Counted from the stretch's first letter, positions 17,877 through 26,969 are shown. The stretch is 64,000 nucleotides of DNA from Streptomyces endocoffeicus (GCF_016741935.1 NZ_JAERRG010000004.1:372001-436000), one strand, 5' to 3'. A program made the numbers and translations. The notes: generated by a model from the sequence alone, not told the origin.

Positions 17877-18436
17877 CGGCCGGCCTCGGCCTTCGAGCCA
17901 TCGGTCGCCTTCGCCTCGAGCTCGTCGAGGAACCGGTCGATGGTGCGGCTCTGCCGGGCCACGTCCTCGAGCGACTCACCGACGATCCGGCCGGCCAGGT
18001 CGGTGGCGAGCCTGCCCACGTCCTGGCGCAGGGTCTGAGCGGCCTGCTTGCGATCGGCCTCGATCTGCGAGTGACCGGCCGCGATGATCTCCTCACGCTG
18101 CCGCTGGCCCTCCGCGCGCATCTCGGCGATGAGCGCGGCGCCCTGCTCCTGCGCCTCCTGGCGCAGTCGCGCGGCCTCGTGACGGGCGTCGGCGAGCTGG
18201 GCTCGGTAGTCCTCGAGGACCTGCTGGGCTTCGGCCTGAGTGGCCTCGGCCTTCTCCATGCCGCCCTCGATCGCCTCGCGGCGCTCCTCCAGAACCCGGT
18301 TGATGTTCGGGAGGAGCTTCTTGGCGAGGAAGATGAAGACGATGGCAAAGGCGATCAGGCCGATGACCAGCTCCGGGATCGGCGGGATGAGGGGGTTCTC
18401 ACTCTCCTCAGCCGCCACCTGTACCAGGGCGTTCAC
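17873..18436 (-). CDS. atpF: ATP synthase b subunit
   Basis: Peripheral-stalk b subunit, 187 residues. One N-terminal membrane helix (ELVIGLIAFAIVFIFLAKKL, residues about 23-42) is followed by a long charged coiled coil rich in Glu, Arg, Gln and Ala. The stop overlaps the atpH start. Confidence 0.97.
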   Translation of the reverse strand: MNALVQVAAEESENPLIPPIPELVIGLIAFAIVFIFLAKKLLPNINRVLEERREAIEGGMEKAEATQAEAQQVLEDYRAQLADARHEAARLRQEAQEQGAALIAEMRAEGQRQREEIIAAGHSQIEADRKQAAQTLRQDVGRLATDLAGRIVGESLEDVARQSRTIDRFLDELEAKATDGSKAEAGR

Positions 18437-18474
18437 ATCAGTGCCTTCCGTCTGTCGTGGTTAAAGCGGTCCGT

Positions 18475-18717
18475 TCAGGACTTGAAAAGGAAGCCCATGA
18501 CGATACCGATCAGCGCGAGCGCCTCACAGAAGGCGAAGCCCATGATCTGGTTGGCGCGGATCAGGCCGGCCGCCTCGGGCTGACGGGCGAGGGCCTGGGT
18601 GCCGTTACCGAAGATGATGCCGACGCCGACGCCGGGGCCGATGGCGGCGAGACCGTAACCGATCGAGCCGAGGTTGCCGGTGACGCCGTCGGCGGCGAGG
18701 GTCTGGAGAGCGGACAT
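18475..18717 (-). CDS. atpE: ATP synthase c subunit
   Basis: Proton-carrying ring subunit of Fo, 80 residues, two membrane helices. The first helix holds the glycine-rich GLAAIGPGVGVGIIFG. The second has GFAFCEALALIGIVMG, with the essential carboxylate Glu. The polar loop ARQPE lies between them. The open frame runs far upstream, but the ATG at 18717 after an AAAGGAAGAA site gives the correct family length. Confidence 0.97.
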   Translation of the reverse strand: MSALQTLAADGVTGNLGSIGYGLAAIGPGVGVGIIFGNGTQALARQPEAAGLIRANQIMGFAFCEALALIGIVMGFLFKS

Positions 18718-18794
18718 GCCGGTTCTTCCTTTGCGTTTCATGGGCCGGTGGGGGTTGTCCACCGGACGTCTGATGGTCTGGGAGGCAGGTGCGC

Positions 18795-19604
18795 TCAGTG
18801 GTGCTCGGCGAGCGCGCCCTGAACGTAGTTGCAGGCCAAGAGCACGAAGACGTACGCCTGGACAGCCTGGATGAAGAGCTCGAAGGCGGTCAGCAGAATC
18901 GTCATCACGAAGGACGCGCCCGCGTAGGCGATCCCGATGCCGTTCAGCAGGTACCAGGAGCCGATGGTGAACATCAGCAGCAGCAGGTGGCCGGCGAACA
19001 TGTTGGCGAAGAGCCGGACCGCGTGGGTGAAGGGCCGGATGATCACGTTCGAGAAGAACTCGATCACGACGATCATCGGCAGGATCGCGCCGAGCTCCTT
19101 GTCGTAGCCGGTGATGTTCTTCCAGCCGCCGACGAAGCCGTGCTTCTTGAAGGTCAGGTACATCCAGAGGACGTAGACGATGGCGGCGAGACCGGCCGGG
19201 AAGGCGATGATCGACGTCACCGGGAACTGGGCGACCGGAATGATCGACCACAGGTTCATGATCCACACGAAGAAGAACAGCGAGACCATGAGAGGGACGT
19301 ACTTCTCGCCCTCCTTCTTCCCGAGGGCCTCGTAGACCAGCCCGCGGCGCACGAAGTCGTAACCGGCCTCGCCGACCATCTGCAGCTTGCCGGGGACCAC
19401 CTTGGCCCGGCCGAACGCGGCCCAGAAGAACCAGACAATGACGACGGTGCCCACCAGCGCGAGCAGCATCGGCTTGTTGAAGTCGAATCCGCCGACCGAG
19501 AACAGCGGCTCGAACTTGAACGAATGGAGTCCGGGTGCCGGGAAGCCGCACCCGTCGAAGATGTGGCAGTTCGTCTCGAAGGCGAGCGTCTGGTCAGAAC
19601 TCAC
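18795..19604 (-). CDS. atpB: ATP synthase a subunit
   Basis: Proton-channel subunit of Fo, 269 residues with several membrane helices. The essential Arg lies in THAVRLFANMFAGHLLL (around residue 196), and the last helix contains FELFIQAVQAYVFVLLACNY. The 265 bases upstream, up to the atpI stop, hold no gene and may include an internal promoter or attenuation region. Confidence 0.97.
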   Translation of the reverse strand: MSSDQTLAFETNCHIFDGCGFPAPGLHSFKFEPLFSVGGFDFNKPMLLALVGTVVIVWFFWAAFGRAKVVPGKLQMVGEAGYDFVRRGLVYEALGKKEGEKYVPLMVSLFFFVWIMNLWSIIPVAQFPVTSIIAFPAGLAAIVYVLWMYLTFKKHGFVGGWKNITGYDKELGAILPMIVVIEFFSNVIIRPFTHAVRLFANMFAGHLLLLMFTIGSWYLLNGIGIAYAGASFVMTILLTAFELFIQAVQAYVFVLLACNYVQGALAEHH

Positions 19605-19869
19605 CGCGAGACTCCTTCAGCGTGGCGCATGGGTACGGCAACCTCGTTGTGTCGGCGCGGCACGCGGCCACGGAACGGCACTGGACTGGTCTTACGAATG
19701 TGGGGGCGGCTGATCGGCGCGTGGCCGAGTGGTATGTCGGGCATCAGCTGCATGGGCCGCCGATTCCGTCCCGTGGATTCCGGGGGTTCAGCTACCTGCG
19801 CCCGCTGTGCCTCAGATGGCACCGGACGATAGCAGGTGAGCGCACATGCTCTTATCCCGGCCCTACTGC

Positions 19870-20325
19870 TCACGGCGTGGACCCGGCGGGAGCGGACTTC
19901 TTCGCCCCCCCGGGCTTGCGTTCGTCCTCGGCTTCCGGCTCCACATAGAGGATCTTGGCCTTCATGTGCGCACGGGTCTGTGCGCCGACCCACACCAGGG
20001 TCGCGGCGAGCAGTGCGAGGGCGAACGCCTTGACGTTGAACATCGTGGTGTCCTGGAACACCGCGAGCACGACCGCCACCAGCAGGAACTCGGCCATGAA
20101 GAGCACCATGCCCATGGCCTGGAACAGATGGGGCAGGTGCTTCGCCGTGCGCTCCAGCACGATCAGCCCGGAAGCCATCACCACCGCGGCGACGCATGTG
20201 CCGAAGCCCGCGCCGATCGCTCCCTTGCCACCTGCGAGCACAGAACCGACGGCGACGGCGACCACACCGGCGATGGCTGTGGGCACGGCGCAACTCAGGA
20301 GCGTTCTGGCGTCGTTGGACTGCAT
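19870..20325 (-). CDS. atpI: ATP synthase protein I
   Basis: First gene of the atp operon. The protein is thought to help c-ring assembly or magnesium handling. At 151 residues it has four membrane helices (about 11-31, 33-55, 70-92 and 96-118) and a basic, proline/glycine-rich C-terminal tail. The ATG at 20325 (MQSNDARTLLSCA) is chosen over an upstream in-frame start because it begins just before the first helix. A Rex operator match lies 126-143 bp upstream. Confidence 0.88.
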   Translation of the reverse strand: MQSNDARTLLSCAVPTAIAGVVAVAVGSVLAGGKGAIGAGFGTCVAAVVMASGLIVLERTAKHLPHLFQAMGMVLFMAEFLLVAVVLAVFQDTTMFNVKAFALALLAATLVWVGAQTRAHMKAKILYVEPEAEDERKPGGAKKSAPAGSTP

Positions 20326-20627
20326 GAAGGGTTTCTCCGGCAAGTGTCGGAAGCAACGATTCGTCGTGGACGAGCGTATCCCCGGGAACAGAGAGGACCT
20401 CACGAGGAAGAGCCGTCGCCCTACGGCCCCTCGGGTCTAAGCACCGGGTTTAGTGAACGGTATCACAAACTATTTGATGAGGTCTTTACCCACCGAGTGT
20501 GCTGCACGTCACACGGGAGAGTTATGAGATGTGTACCGTGCTGACGCCGCCCTGTGATCTTCATCGGTATCGCCGGACCCTTTGGCCGCGGCGATGGCTG
20601 AGGACATCGCGGCGATGACTGGGGAGA
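20326..20627 (-). promoter_or_regulatory. atp operon promoter region
   Basis: The 302-bp spacer between the WecA-type gene and atpI has no gene. It holds the Rex-type operator listed separately and, 40 bp further upstream, a second symmetric element GTGTGCTGCACGTCACAC (20499-20516). Its core TGTGC-N6-TCACA has one mismatch to the CRP consensus TGTGA-N6-TCACA. The patch around 20440-20480 is clearly more AT-rich than its surroundings. I cannot place -10 and -35 boxes with confidence. Confidence 0.5.
20451..20468 (-). promoter_or_regulatory. Rex-type redox operator upstream of atpI
   Basis: On the minus strand the sequence reads TTGTGATACCGTTCACTA. The Streptomyces Rex operator consensus is TTGTGAA-N4-TTCACAA, and 12 of the 14 defined positions match. 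Rex is an NADH/NAD+-sensing repressor of respiratory operons. Control of the atp operon by Rex has been reported in Streptomyces as far as I recall. Binding here is inferred from the match alone. Confidence 0.68.
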
Positions 20628-22040
20628 TTACTGGGGTGTTCCGATGCGCCGGCGGTGGGTGAAGCGGGACCGGTCGCCGATCGCGGTGGCGCCGTTCACA
20701 CCCTTCACCCCGCTGCTCGCCCCGCCGTTCATCCCGGAGCCCACCGGCTCGGGCTTGGCCGGCTCCGACCCCGACCCCGACTCCGACTCCGAGGCGGCGG
20801 ACCCGGCACCGGCCGTGGCCGCCACGGGCTCCGCGGCCGGTTCGGCACCCCGCTCGGCCCTGGCGATCCGGTTGGCGCGGCGGTAACGCGGCGGAACGAA
20901 CGCCTCCGCCCAGCGCGGAACGCGCGGGGTGAACCGCGGCAGCAGCAACAGCAACAGCCCGACCCCGCTCAGCGCCACGATCGCCAGCACGAACCACACA
21001 CCGGCCGAGTTCACCGAGTACGCCACGGCGCCGAAGGCGATCAGCGCCGACCAGAAGTACATGATCAGGACGGCCCGGCTGTGCGAGTGGCCGATCTCCA
21101 GCAGCCGGTGGTGCAGATGGCCACGGTCGGCGGCGAACGGCGACTGGCCCCGCCAGGTGCGCCGGACGATCGCCAGCACCAGGTCGGCGAAGGGCACCGC
21201 GATGACGGTCAGCGGCAGCAGCAGCGGGATGTAGACCGGGACGGTGGCGTGCACCGCGGCCTGCTCGGACCCCTCGAACAGCTTCATCGCGTCCGGGTCC
21301 ACCTGGCCGGTGATGGAGATGGCGCCCGCCGCCAGCACCAGCCCGATCAGCATCGAGCCCGAGTCGCCCATGAAGATCCGCGCGGGGTGGGCGTTGTGCG
21401 GCAGGAAGCCCAGGCACATGCCCATGAGGACGGCGGCGAACAGGGTGGCGGGCGCGGCCGCCTCCAGGCCGTAGCCGTACCAGATGCGGTACGCGTACAT
21501 GAAGAACGCCGCGGCGGCGATGCACACCATCCCGGACGCCAAACCATCGAGCCCGTCAACGAAGTTGACCGCGTTGATGGTGATGACGACCAGCGCGACG
21601 GTGAGCAGCGTGCCCTGCCAGGGCGTCAGCGAGACCGGTCCCACACCGGGCACCGGAAGCCACAGGATGGTCAGACCCTGGAGCACCATCACACCGGCGG
21701 CGATCATCTGGCCGCCCAGCTTGATCAGCGCGTCCACGCCCCACTTGTCGTCCAGCACCCCGAGCAGCCAGATCAGCCCGGCGCCGGACAGCAGCGCCCG
21801 TGGCTCGTTGGAGACCGCGAAGACGTCCTTGAGGTTGGTCAGGTGGGCGGCGACCAGCAGCCCCGCGCACAGCCCGCCGAACATGGCGATGCCGCCGAGC
21901 CGCGGCGTGGGCTCACGGTGCACATCACGGGCGCGGATCTCGGGCATCGCACCGGCCGCGATGGCGAATTTCCGCACCGGCCCGGTCAGCAGATAGGTGA
22001 CCGCGGCCGTGATGCACAGAGTCAGCAGGTATTCACGCAC
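20628..22040 (-). CDS. MraY/WecA-type glycosyl-1-phosphate transferase
   Basis: This 470-residue integral membrane enzyme transfers a sugar-1-phosphate (probably GlcNAc-1-P) from UDP-sugar to decaprenyl/undecaprenyl phosphate, starting wall polymer or linkage-unit synthesis. About eleven hydrophobic segments are present. The family Asp motifs are visible: LGVLDDKWGVD, NAVNFVDGLDGLASG and the loop AHPARIFMGDSGS. The last 100 residues are a Gly/Ser/Glu/Ala-rich hydrophilic tail (about 370-470), longer than usual. Its place next to atpI is the same as Mycobacterium wecA. Confidence 0.92.
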   Translation of the reverse strand: MREYLLTLCITAAVTYLLTGPVRKFAIAAGAMPEIRARDVHREPTPRLGGIAMFGGLCAGLLVAAHLTNLKDVFAVSNEPRALLSGAGLIWLLGVLDDKWGVDALIKLGGQMIAAGVMVLQGLTILWLPVPGVGPVSLTPWQGTLLTVALVVITINAVNFVDGLDGLASGMVCIAAAAFFMYAYRIWYGYGLEAAAPATLFAAVLMGMCLGFLPHNAHPARIFMGDSGSMLIGLVLAAGAISITGQVDPDAMKLFEGSEQAAVHATVPVYIPLLLPLTVIAVPFADLVLAIVRRTWRGQSPFAADRGHLHHRLLEIGHSHSRAVLIMYFWSALIAFGAVAYSVNSAGVWFVLAIVALSGVGLLLLLLPRFTPRVPRWAEAFVPPRYRRANRIARAERGAEPAAEPVAATAGAGSAASESESGSGSEPAKPEPVGSGMNGGASSGVKGVNGATAIGDRSRFTHRRRIGTPQ

Positions 22041-22115
22041 AGGCTGCCCCAGAGGTATCGCTGGCCATCACAGCCCCACACCCTATGCGTGTCCGACGCC
22101 TCGCGGTGAACGTAC

Positions 22116-23405
22116 TTACAGACGTCCTACACCTTCGGATGGTTGCATGATTCGGCCGTCGTCCGGATAGGGCGGAAATCTCCCGGCCAGATCCGCCACC
22201 TTTTCCCGTACCACGCCCTCGTCCCGCAACACGGTTCCCATGAGATTGGCTATGCGCTCCATTTCCGGAGCTCCCATTCCCTGGGTGGTCACCGCGGCGG
22301 TGCCAAGACGCAGCCCCTTGACGCATCCCCGGGGCTCGGTGGCGGACGCCAGCGCGCAGGTGTCCAGCACGATCCCGGCGGCCGCGCAGCGGCCCTTCGC
22401 GGCCCGTCCGTCCAGGCCCAGCGGGGCCGGATCGGCGGTGATCATATGGGTGTCGGTGCCGCCCGTGGTGACCGCCAGACCCTCCCCGGCCAGCGCGTCC
22501 GCCAGCACCCGGGCATTGGCCACCACCCGCCGCGCATAGGCGGTGAAGGCGGGCGCCGCGGCCTCGCCGAACGCCACCGCCTTGGCCGCCACGGTGTGCA
22601 TCTGGGCCCCGCCCTGGGTGAACGGGAACACCGCCCGGTCCACCCGCTCGGCGAGCTCCGCACCGCACAGCAGCATTCCGCCGCGCGGCCCGCGCAGCAC
22701 CTTGTGTGTCGTTGCGCACACCACGTCCGCGTACGGCACCGGGGACGGCGCCGCCTTCCCCGCGACCAGGCCGATCGAATGGGCGGCGTCGGCGATGAGA
22801 TACGCGCCCACCTCGTCGGCGACGGCACGGAAGGCGGCGTAGTCCAGATGGCGGGGATAGGAGATCGACCCGCAGACGATCGCCTTCGGGCGGTGGGCGT
22901 GGGCGAGCCCGCGCAGCTGCTCGTAGTCGATCAGCCCGGTCGCCGGATCGACGCCGTAGCCGATGAAGTCGAACCAGCGGCCGGAGAAATTGGCGGGTGA
23001 GCCATGGGTGAGATGACCGCCGTGCGGCAGCGCCATCGCCAGCACCGTGTCCCCGGGCCGCAGCAGCGCGGCGTAGGCGGCCAGCACCGCGGAGGACCCC
23101 GAATGCGGCTGCACATTGGCGTGCTCGGCGCCGAACAGCGCCTTCGCCCGGTCCTGGGCCACCCGCTCGGCGATGTCCACGATCTCGCAGCCGCCGTGGT
23201 GGCGGGCGCCGGGATACCCCTCGGCGTACTTGTTGGCCAGTGGTGAGGCGAGCGCCGCCAGCACGGCCGGCGAGGTGTAGTTCTCGGCCGCGATCAGCTG
23301 GAGTCCGCCGGAGACGCGGTCGATCTCGCTCAGGATGATTCCCGCCAGCTCCGGGTCCTGGCGGGCGAGGCTTGCGAAATCGGGGCCCCAGGGGGTGACG
23401 GCCAT
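22116..23405 (-). CDS. glyA: Serine hydroxymethyltransferase
   Basis: PLP enzyme interconverting serine and glycine with tetrahydrofolate. At 429 residues it has the PLP-lysine motif TTHKVLRGPRGG (Lys near residue 233), the N-terminal IAAENYTSPAVL, and the substrate-region HGGHLTHGS. It is probably a second glyA paralogue by analogy with S. coelicolor glyA2 at this locus. The 140-bp upstream spacer shows only GC-rich palindromes. No riboswitch fold was recognised. Confidence 0.94.
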   Translation of the reverse strand: MAVTPWGPDFASLARQDPELAGIILSEIDRVSGGLQLIAAENYTSPAVLAALASPLANKYAEGYPGARHHGGCEIVDIAERVAQDRAKALFGAEHANVQPHSGSSAVLAAYAALLRPGDTVLAMALPHGGHLTHGSPANFSGRWFDFIGYGVDPATGLIDYEQLRGLAHAHRPKAIVCGSISYPRHLDYAAFRAVADEVGAYLIADAAHSIGLVAGKAAPSPVPYADVVCATTHKVLRGPRGGMLLCGAELAERVDRAVFPFTQGGAQMHTVAAKAVAFGEAAAPAFTAYARRVVANARVLADALAGEGLAVTTGGTDTHMITADPAPLGLDGRAAKGRCAAAGIVLDTCALASATEPRGCVKGLRLGTAAVTTQGMGAPEMERIANLMGTVLRDEGVVREKVADLAGRFPPYPDDGRIMQPSEGVGRL

Positions 23406-23545
23406 GGCGTGCTCACAGCCTTCGGAGGGGACGGCGGGTCGACGCTTACGTGGTCACCCCCAATGTAGGCCTCGCGACGCCGTACGGCGCGCCGTGCGGC
23501 CCGTGCGGGCCCCCTTACGGCGCGCCCCCGGGTCCCCGAGGGGCC

Positions 23546-24205
23546 TTACGCGGGGGCGGGAACCCCCGTCAGCGCCGTGACGACCGGGTCCAGGGCCTGG
23601 TTGATCTCGTCCCCGATGGAGCGGAAGAAGGTGATCGGCGCCCCGTACGGATCGTGCACCTCGTCCGCGTCCTCGTTGGGCGCCAGCAGCCAGCCGCGCA
23701 GCGCGGCCGCCGCCTGCACCAGGGCGCGGGCGCGCTCCACCACGCCGCCCGCCTCCGCCGGGTCGGGCAGCGTCGCGGGGTCTATGGCCCGCACCAGCCG
23801 GGTGAACTCCTTGAGCGTGAAGGTGCGCAGCCCCGCCGAGTGCCCCATCGAGATCACCTGCGCCCGGTGGTCGCGGGTGGCGGTCAGCACCAGGTCGGCG
23901 CGGATGACGTGCTCGTCCAGCAGCTCACGGCCGAGGAAGCCCGCCGGGTCGGCCCCGAAGTCGGTCAGGACCGTCGCGGCGTGCGCCTCCATGGGCGCGC
24001 CCTCATGGCCCCAGGTGCCGGCGGACTCCACGATCAGACCGCGGGTGCGGACACTTCCGAGGCGGTGGTCGAGCGCATGCCGGGTCAGCCGCTCGGTGAT
24101 CGGCGAGCGGCACACATTGCCGGTGCTGACGTGGAGGATGCGGAAGGTGGCCTCGGCGTTCTTCTCACGGTGTTCCGCTATGCCACGCCCCTCAGGGGCT
24201 GTCAA
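23546..24205 (-). CDS. Low-molecular-weight tyrosine-phosphatase-like protein, catalytic Cys replaced
   Basis: The fold is that of low-molecular-weight protein tyrosine phosphatases, which use a C-x5-R loop near the N-terminus. Here the loop reads HVSTGNVCRSPITERL. The usual nucleophile position is Ser27 (codon AGC), with Cys32 and Arg33 retained. The 219-residue protein therefore lacks the family nucleophile and may bind rather than hydrolyse phosphotyrosine, or act as a pseudo-phosphatase. A general-acid Asp motif is visible as DPYGAP near residue 190. The start overlaps the tsaC stop by 4 bases, so it is translationally coupled to tRNA modification. Confidence 0.85.
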   Translation of the reverse strand: MTAPEGRGIAEHREKNAEATFRILHVSTGNVCRSPITERLTRHALDHRLGSVRTRGLIVESAGTWGHEGAPMEAHAATVLTDFGADPAGFLGRELLDEHVIRADLVLTATRDHRAQVISMGHSAGLRTFTLKEFTRLVRAIDPATLPDPAEAGGVVERARALVQAAAALRGWLLAPNEDADEVHDPYGAPITFFRSIGDEINQALDPVVTALTGVPAPA

Positions 24206-24849
24206 TTGGCCACCTCGAGGTCGGGTACGACCTCCCGGAGCTGCTCGGCGGTGAGCGCGCCCGCCCGGAGCAGCACCGGCACCTTGCCGGTCACATCGAC
24301 GATCGAGGAGGGCACGGCGGCCGGGGTCGGCCCGCCGTCGAGGTACACCGAGACCGAGTCCCCCAGCATGTCCTGGGCGGCGTCGCAGTCCTGCGGTGAG
24401 GGGTGTCCGGTGAGATTGGCGCTGGAGACCGCCATCGGGCCGAAGTCCGTCAGCAGCTCGATGGCCACCGGGTGCAGCGGCATCCGGACCGCGACCGTGC
24501 CCCGGGTCTCCCCCAGGTCCCAGGTGAGCGACGGCTGGTGCCGGGCGACGAGGGTGAGCGCACCGGGCCAGAAGGCGTCCACCAGTTCCCAGGCCATCTC
24601 GGAGAAGTCGGTGACCAGTCCGTGCAGGGTGTTCGGCGAGCCGACCAGCACCGGTGTGGGCATGTTGCGGCCGCGGCCCTTGGCCTCGAGCAGATCGCCG
24701 ACCGCCTCGGCGTTGAAGGCGTCCGCGCCGATCCCGTAGACGGTGTCGGTGGGCAGCACGACCAGTTCGCCGCGGCGGACGGCGGAGGCGGCCTCACGCA
24801 GGCCGGTCTTGCGGTCTGTCGCGTCCCCGCAGTCGTATCGCCGTGCCAT
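24202..24849 (-). CDS. tsaC: L-threonylcarbamoyladenylate synthase (Sua5/YrdC)
   Basis: The enzyme makes threonylcarbamoyl-AMP from threonine, bicarbonate and ATP for the t6A modification at position 37 of ANN-decoding tRNAs. The 215-residue protein has the YrdC-domain signatures LVVLPTDTVYGIGADAF (about residues 30-46), KGRGRNMPTPVLVG and VAVRMPLHPVAIELL, and SSANLTGHPSP. It has the short YrdC form without the Sua5 extension. It follows prmC by 47 bases and couples to the phosphatase-like gene. Confidence 0.95.
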   Translation of the reverse strand: MARRYDCGDATDRKTGLREAASAVRRGELVVLPTDTVYGIGADAFNAEAVGDLLEAKGRGRNMPTPVLVGSPNTLHGLVTDFSEMAWELVDAFWPGALTLVARHQPSLTWDLGETRGTVAVRMPLHPVAIELLTDFGPMAVSSANLTGHPSPQDCDAAQDMLGDSVSVYLDGGPTPAAVPSSIVDVTGKVPVLLRAGALTAEQLREVVPDLEVAN

Positions 24850-24896
24850 TTAACCGACCTCCTCGTACGTGGCCAATGTGTGGTGCGGTGCCGCCG

Positions 24897-25742
24897 TCAC
24901 GGCATGGCCTTCCGCGCGGTGGCGAACCGGGGCCGGTTGTTCAGGTCGGGGTGGTCGGCGGCGTCCGCCCAGCCACGCTCCTCCGTGAAGATCCACGGCA
25001 CCTGGCCGCCCTGGGTGTCTGCGTGCTCGATGACCACCACGCCCCCGGGGCGCAGCAGCCGGTGGGCGGTGCGCTCCAGGCCACGGATGACATCGAGGCC
25101 GTCCTCACCGGAGAAGAGCGCGAGTTGGGGGTCGTGATCGCGGGCCTCCGGCGCCACGTACTCCCACTCGGTCAGCGGGATGTACGGCGGGTTGCTGATG
25201 ACGAGGTCCACCTGCCCGTCGAGCTCGGGCAGGGCCGCCAACGCGTCCGCGTGATGGAGAACGACGCGGGACCCCTCGACGTTCTTGCGGGCCCAGCGCA
25301 GGGCGCCCTCGTCCAGCTCCACGGCGTGCACCCGGGAGCGCGGCACCTCCTGGGCGAGCGCGAGCGCGATGGCCCCGGAACCGGAGCACAGATCGACGAT
25401 GAGCGGTTCGACGACGTCCATGGCGCGCACCGCGTCTATCGCCCAGCCGACCACCGACTCGGTCTCCGGCCGGGGCACGAAGACCCCCGGTCCGACCTGG
25501 AGCTCGAGATAGCGGAAGAAGGCGCGGCCGGTGATGTGCTGAAGGGGCTCGCGGGCCTCCCGGCGGGCCACCGCCTCCCAGTAGCGGGCGTCGAAGTCGG
25601 CGTCGGGCACGCCGTGCAGCTCTCCCCGCTTGACGCTGTGCACAAAGGCGGCGAGCTCCTCCGCGTCGAAGCGCGGTGAGGGCACGCCCGCGTCGGCCAG
25701 CCGCTGAGTGGCCTGCGCCACCTCGGCGAGCAGCACGTTCAC
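24897..25742 (-). CDS. prmC: Release factor glutamine methyltransferase
   Basis: Methylates the GGQ glutamine of peptide release factors RF1 and RF2. At 281 residues it has an N-terminal helical domain, then the Rossmann fold with motif I VDLCSGSGAIALAL and the catalytic ISNPPYIP (near residues 182-189). Its substrate prfA lies directly upstream, 54 bases away. This is the usual prfA-prmC-tsaC operon. Confidence 0.97.
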   Translation of the reverse strand: MNVLLAEVAQATQRLADAGVPSPRFDAEELAAFVHSVKRGELHGVPDADFDARYWEAVARREAREPLQHITGRAFFRYLELQVGPGVFVPRPETESVVGWAIDAVRAMDVVEPLIVDLCSGSGAIALALAQEVPRSRVHAVELDEGALRWARKNVEGSRVVLHHADALAALPELDGQVDLVISNPPYIPLTEWEYVAPEARDHDPQLALFSGEDGLDVIRGLERTAHRLLRPGGVVVIEHADTQGGQVPWIFTEERGWADAADHPDLNNRPRFATARKAMP

Positions 25743-25796
25743 TGAATTCCTCCAGCCGGTCCGGACAAGGGCACGAAGCGTTGATCAGTGGGTGGC

Positions 25797-26867
25797 TCAG
25801 CCCGCGGCCGCCAGTTTGGCGGCCGCGTCGGCGTCGACGCACGCCTGGATGACCGGATCGAGTTCACCGTCGAGCACCTGGTCCAAGTTGTACGCCTTGA
25901 AACCGACACGATGGTCCGAGATCCGGTTTTCCGGGAAGTTGTACGTACGGATGCGCTCGGACCGGTCGACGGTGCGGACCTGGCTGCGCCGCGCGTCCGA
26001 CGCCTCCCGCTCGGCCTCCTCCTGGGCCGCGGCCAGCAGCCGCGAGCGCAGGATGCGCAGCGCCTGCTCCTTGTTCTGGAGCTGGCTCTTCTCGTTCTGG
26101 CAGGAGACGACGATGCCGGTGGGCAGGTGGGTGATGCGCACCGCGGAGTCGGTGGTGTTGACCGACTGGCCGCCGGGTCCTGAGGAGCGGTAGACGTCGA
26201 TCCGCAGATCGTTGGGGCCGATCTCGACCTCGACCTCCTCGGCCTCGGGCGTGACCAGCACACCGGCCGCGGAGGTGTGGATACGGCCCTGGGACTCGGT
26301 GGCGGGCACCCGCTGCACCCGGTGCACCCCGCCCTCGTACTTCAGCCGGGCCCAGACGCCCTGGCCGGGCTCGATGGTGCCCCTGGTCTTGATCGCCACC
26401 TGGACGTCCTTGTAGCCGCCGAGGTCGGATCCGTTGGAGTCGATGATCTCGGCCTTCCAGCCGATCCGTTCGGCGTACCGCAGATACATCCGCAGCAGGT
26501 CGCCGGCGAACAGCGCGGACTCCTCGCCGCCCTCCCCGGCCTTGACCTCCAGGATGACGTCCTTGTCGTCGCTCGGGTCGCGGGGGACGAGCAGCAGCCG
26601 CAGCCGGTCGGTGAGCTGTTCGCGGCTCTGCTCCAGCTCCTTGACCTCGGCCGCGAAGTCGGGGTCGTCCTGGGCCAGCTCGCGGGCGGTCTCGATGTCG
26701 TCCCCGGCCTGCTTCCAGGCGCGATAGACCGTGACCACCGGGGTCAGCTCGGCATAGCGCTTGTTGAGCCGCCGCGCCTCCCGCTGGTCGGCGTGGACCG
26801 CGGGGTCGGCGAGCCGCTTCTCGAGGTCGGCATGTTCGCCGATGAGTTCCTCGACCGCCTCGAACAT
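25797..26867 (-). CDS. prfA: Peptide chain release factor 1
   Basis: Recognises UAA and UAG stop codons and triggers peptide release. The 356-residue protein carries the RF1-specific PAT tripeptide in VPATESQGRIHTSAA and the catalytic GGQ in SSGPGGQSVNTTDS (near residue 234). The ATG at 26867 (MFEAVEELIGEHADLEKRL) is the family start. The 62 upstream in-frame codons overlap the rpmE terminator and are rejected. Confidence 0.98.
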   Translation of the reverse strand: MFEAVEELIGEHADLEKRLADPAVHADQREARRLNKRYAELTPVVTVYRAWKQAGDDIETARELAQDDPDFAAEVKELEQSREQLTDRLRLLLVPRDPSDDKDVILEVKAGEGGEESALFAGDLLRMYLRYAERIGWKAEIIDSNGSDLGGYKDVQVAIKTRGTIEPGQGVWARLKYEGGVHRVQRVPATESQGRIHTSAAGVLVTPEAEEVEVEIGPNDLRIDVYRSSGPGGQSVNTTDSAVRITHLPTGIVVSCQNEKSQLQNKEQALRILRSRLLAAAQEEAEREASDARRSQVRTVDRSERIRTYNFPENRISDHRVGFKAYNLDQVLDGELDPVIQACVDADAAAKLAAAG

Positions 26868-26943
26868 CGGAGGGCTCCCTGAATGGTCTGCGTGGTGGCG
26901 TTGCGGAAAGTGCCGGAGGGCCGGTGACGACAAAACGCCGGTC

Positions 26944-26969
26944 CGGTCGCCCCAGGGAAGGGGCGACCG
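26944..26969 (-). terminator. Terminator after rpmE
   Basis: CGGTCGCCCC and GGGGCGACCG form a perfect 10-bp stem with a 6-base loop, 22 bases past the rpmE stop. A further outer pairing of GCCGGTC with GACCGGC extends it. It would separate rpmE from prfA transcription. Confidence 0.75.

Noticed and set aside
19715..19760. tRNA-Ser/Leu-like D-arm GTGGCCGAGTGGTATG between atpI and atpB
   Set aside because: No acceptor, anticodon or T stem can be drawn around it. Chance similarity.
23406..23545. Possible glycine riboswitch ahead of glyA
   Set aside because: No conserved glycine aptamer core. Only GC-rich palindromes are present.
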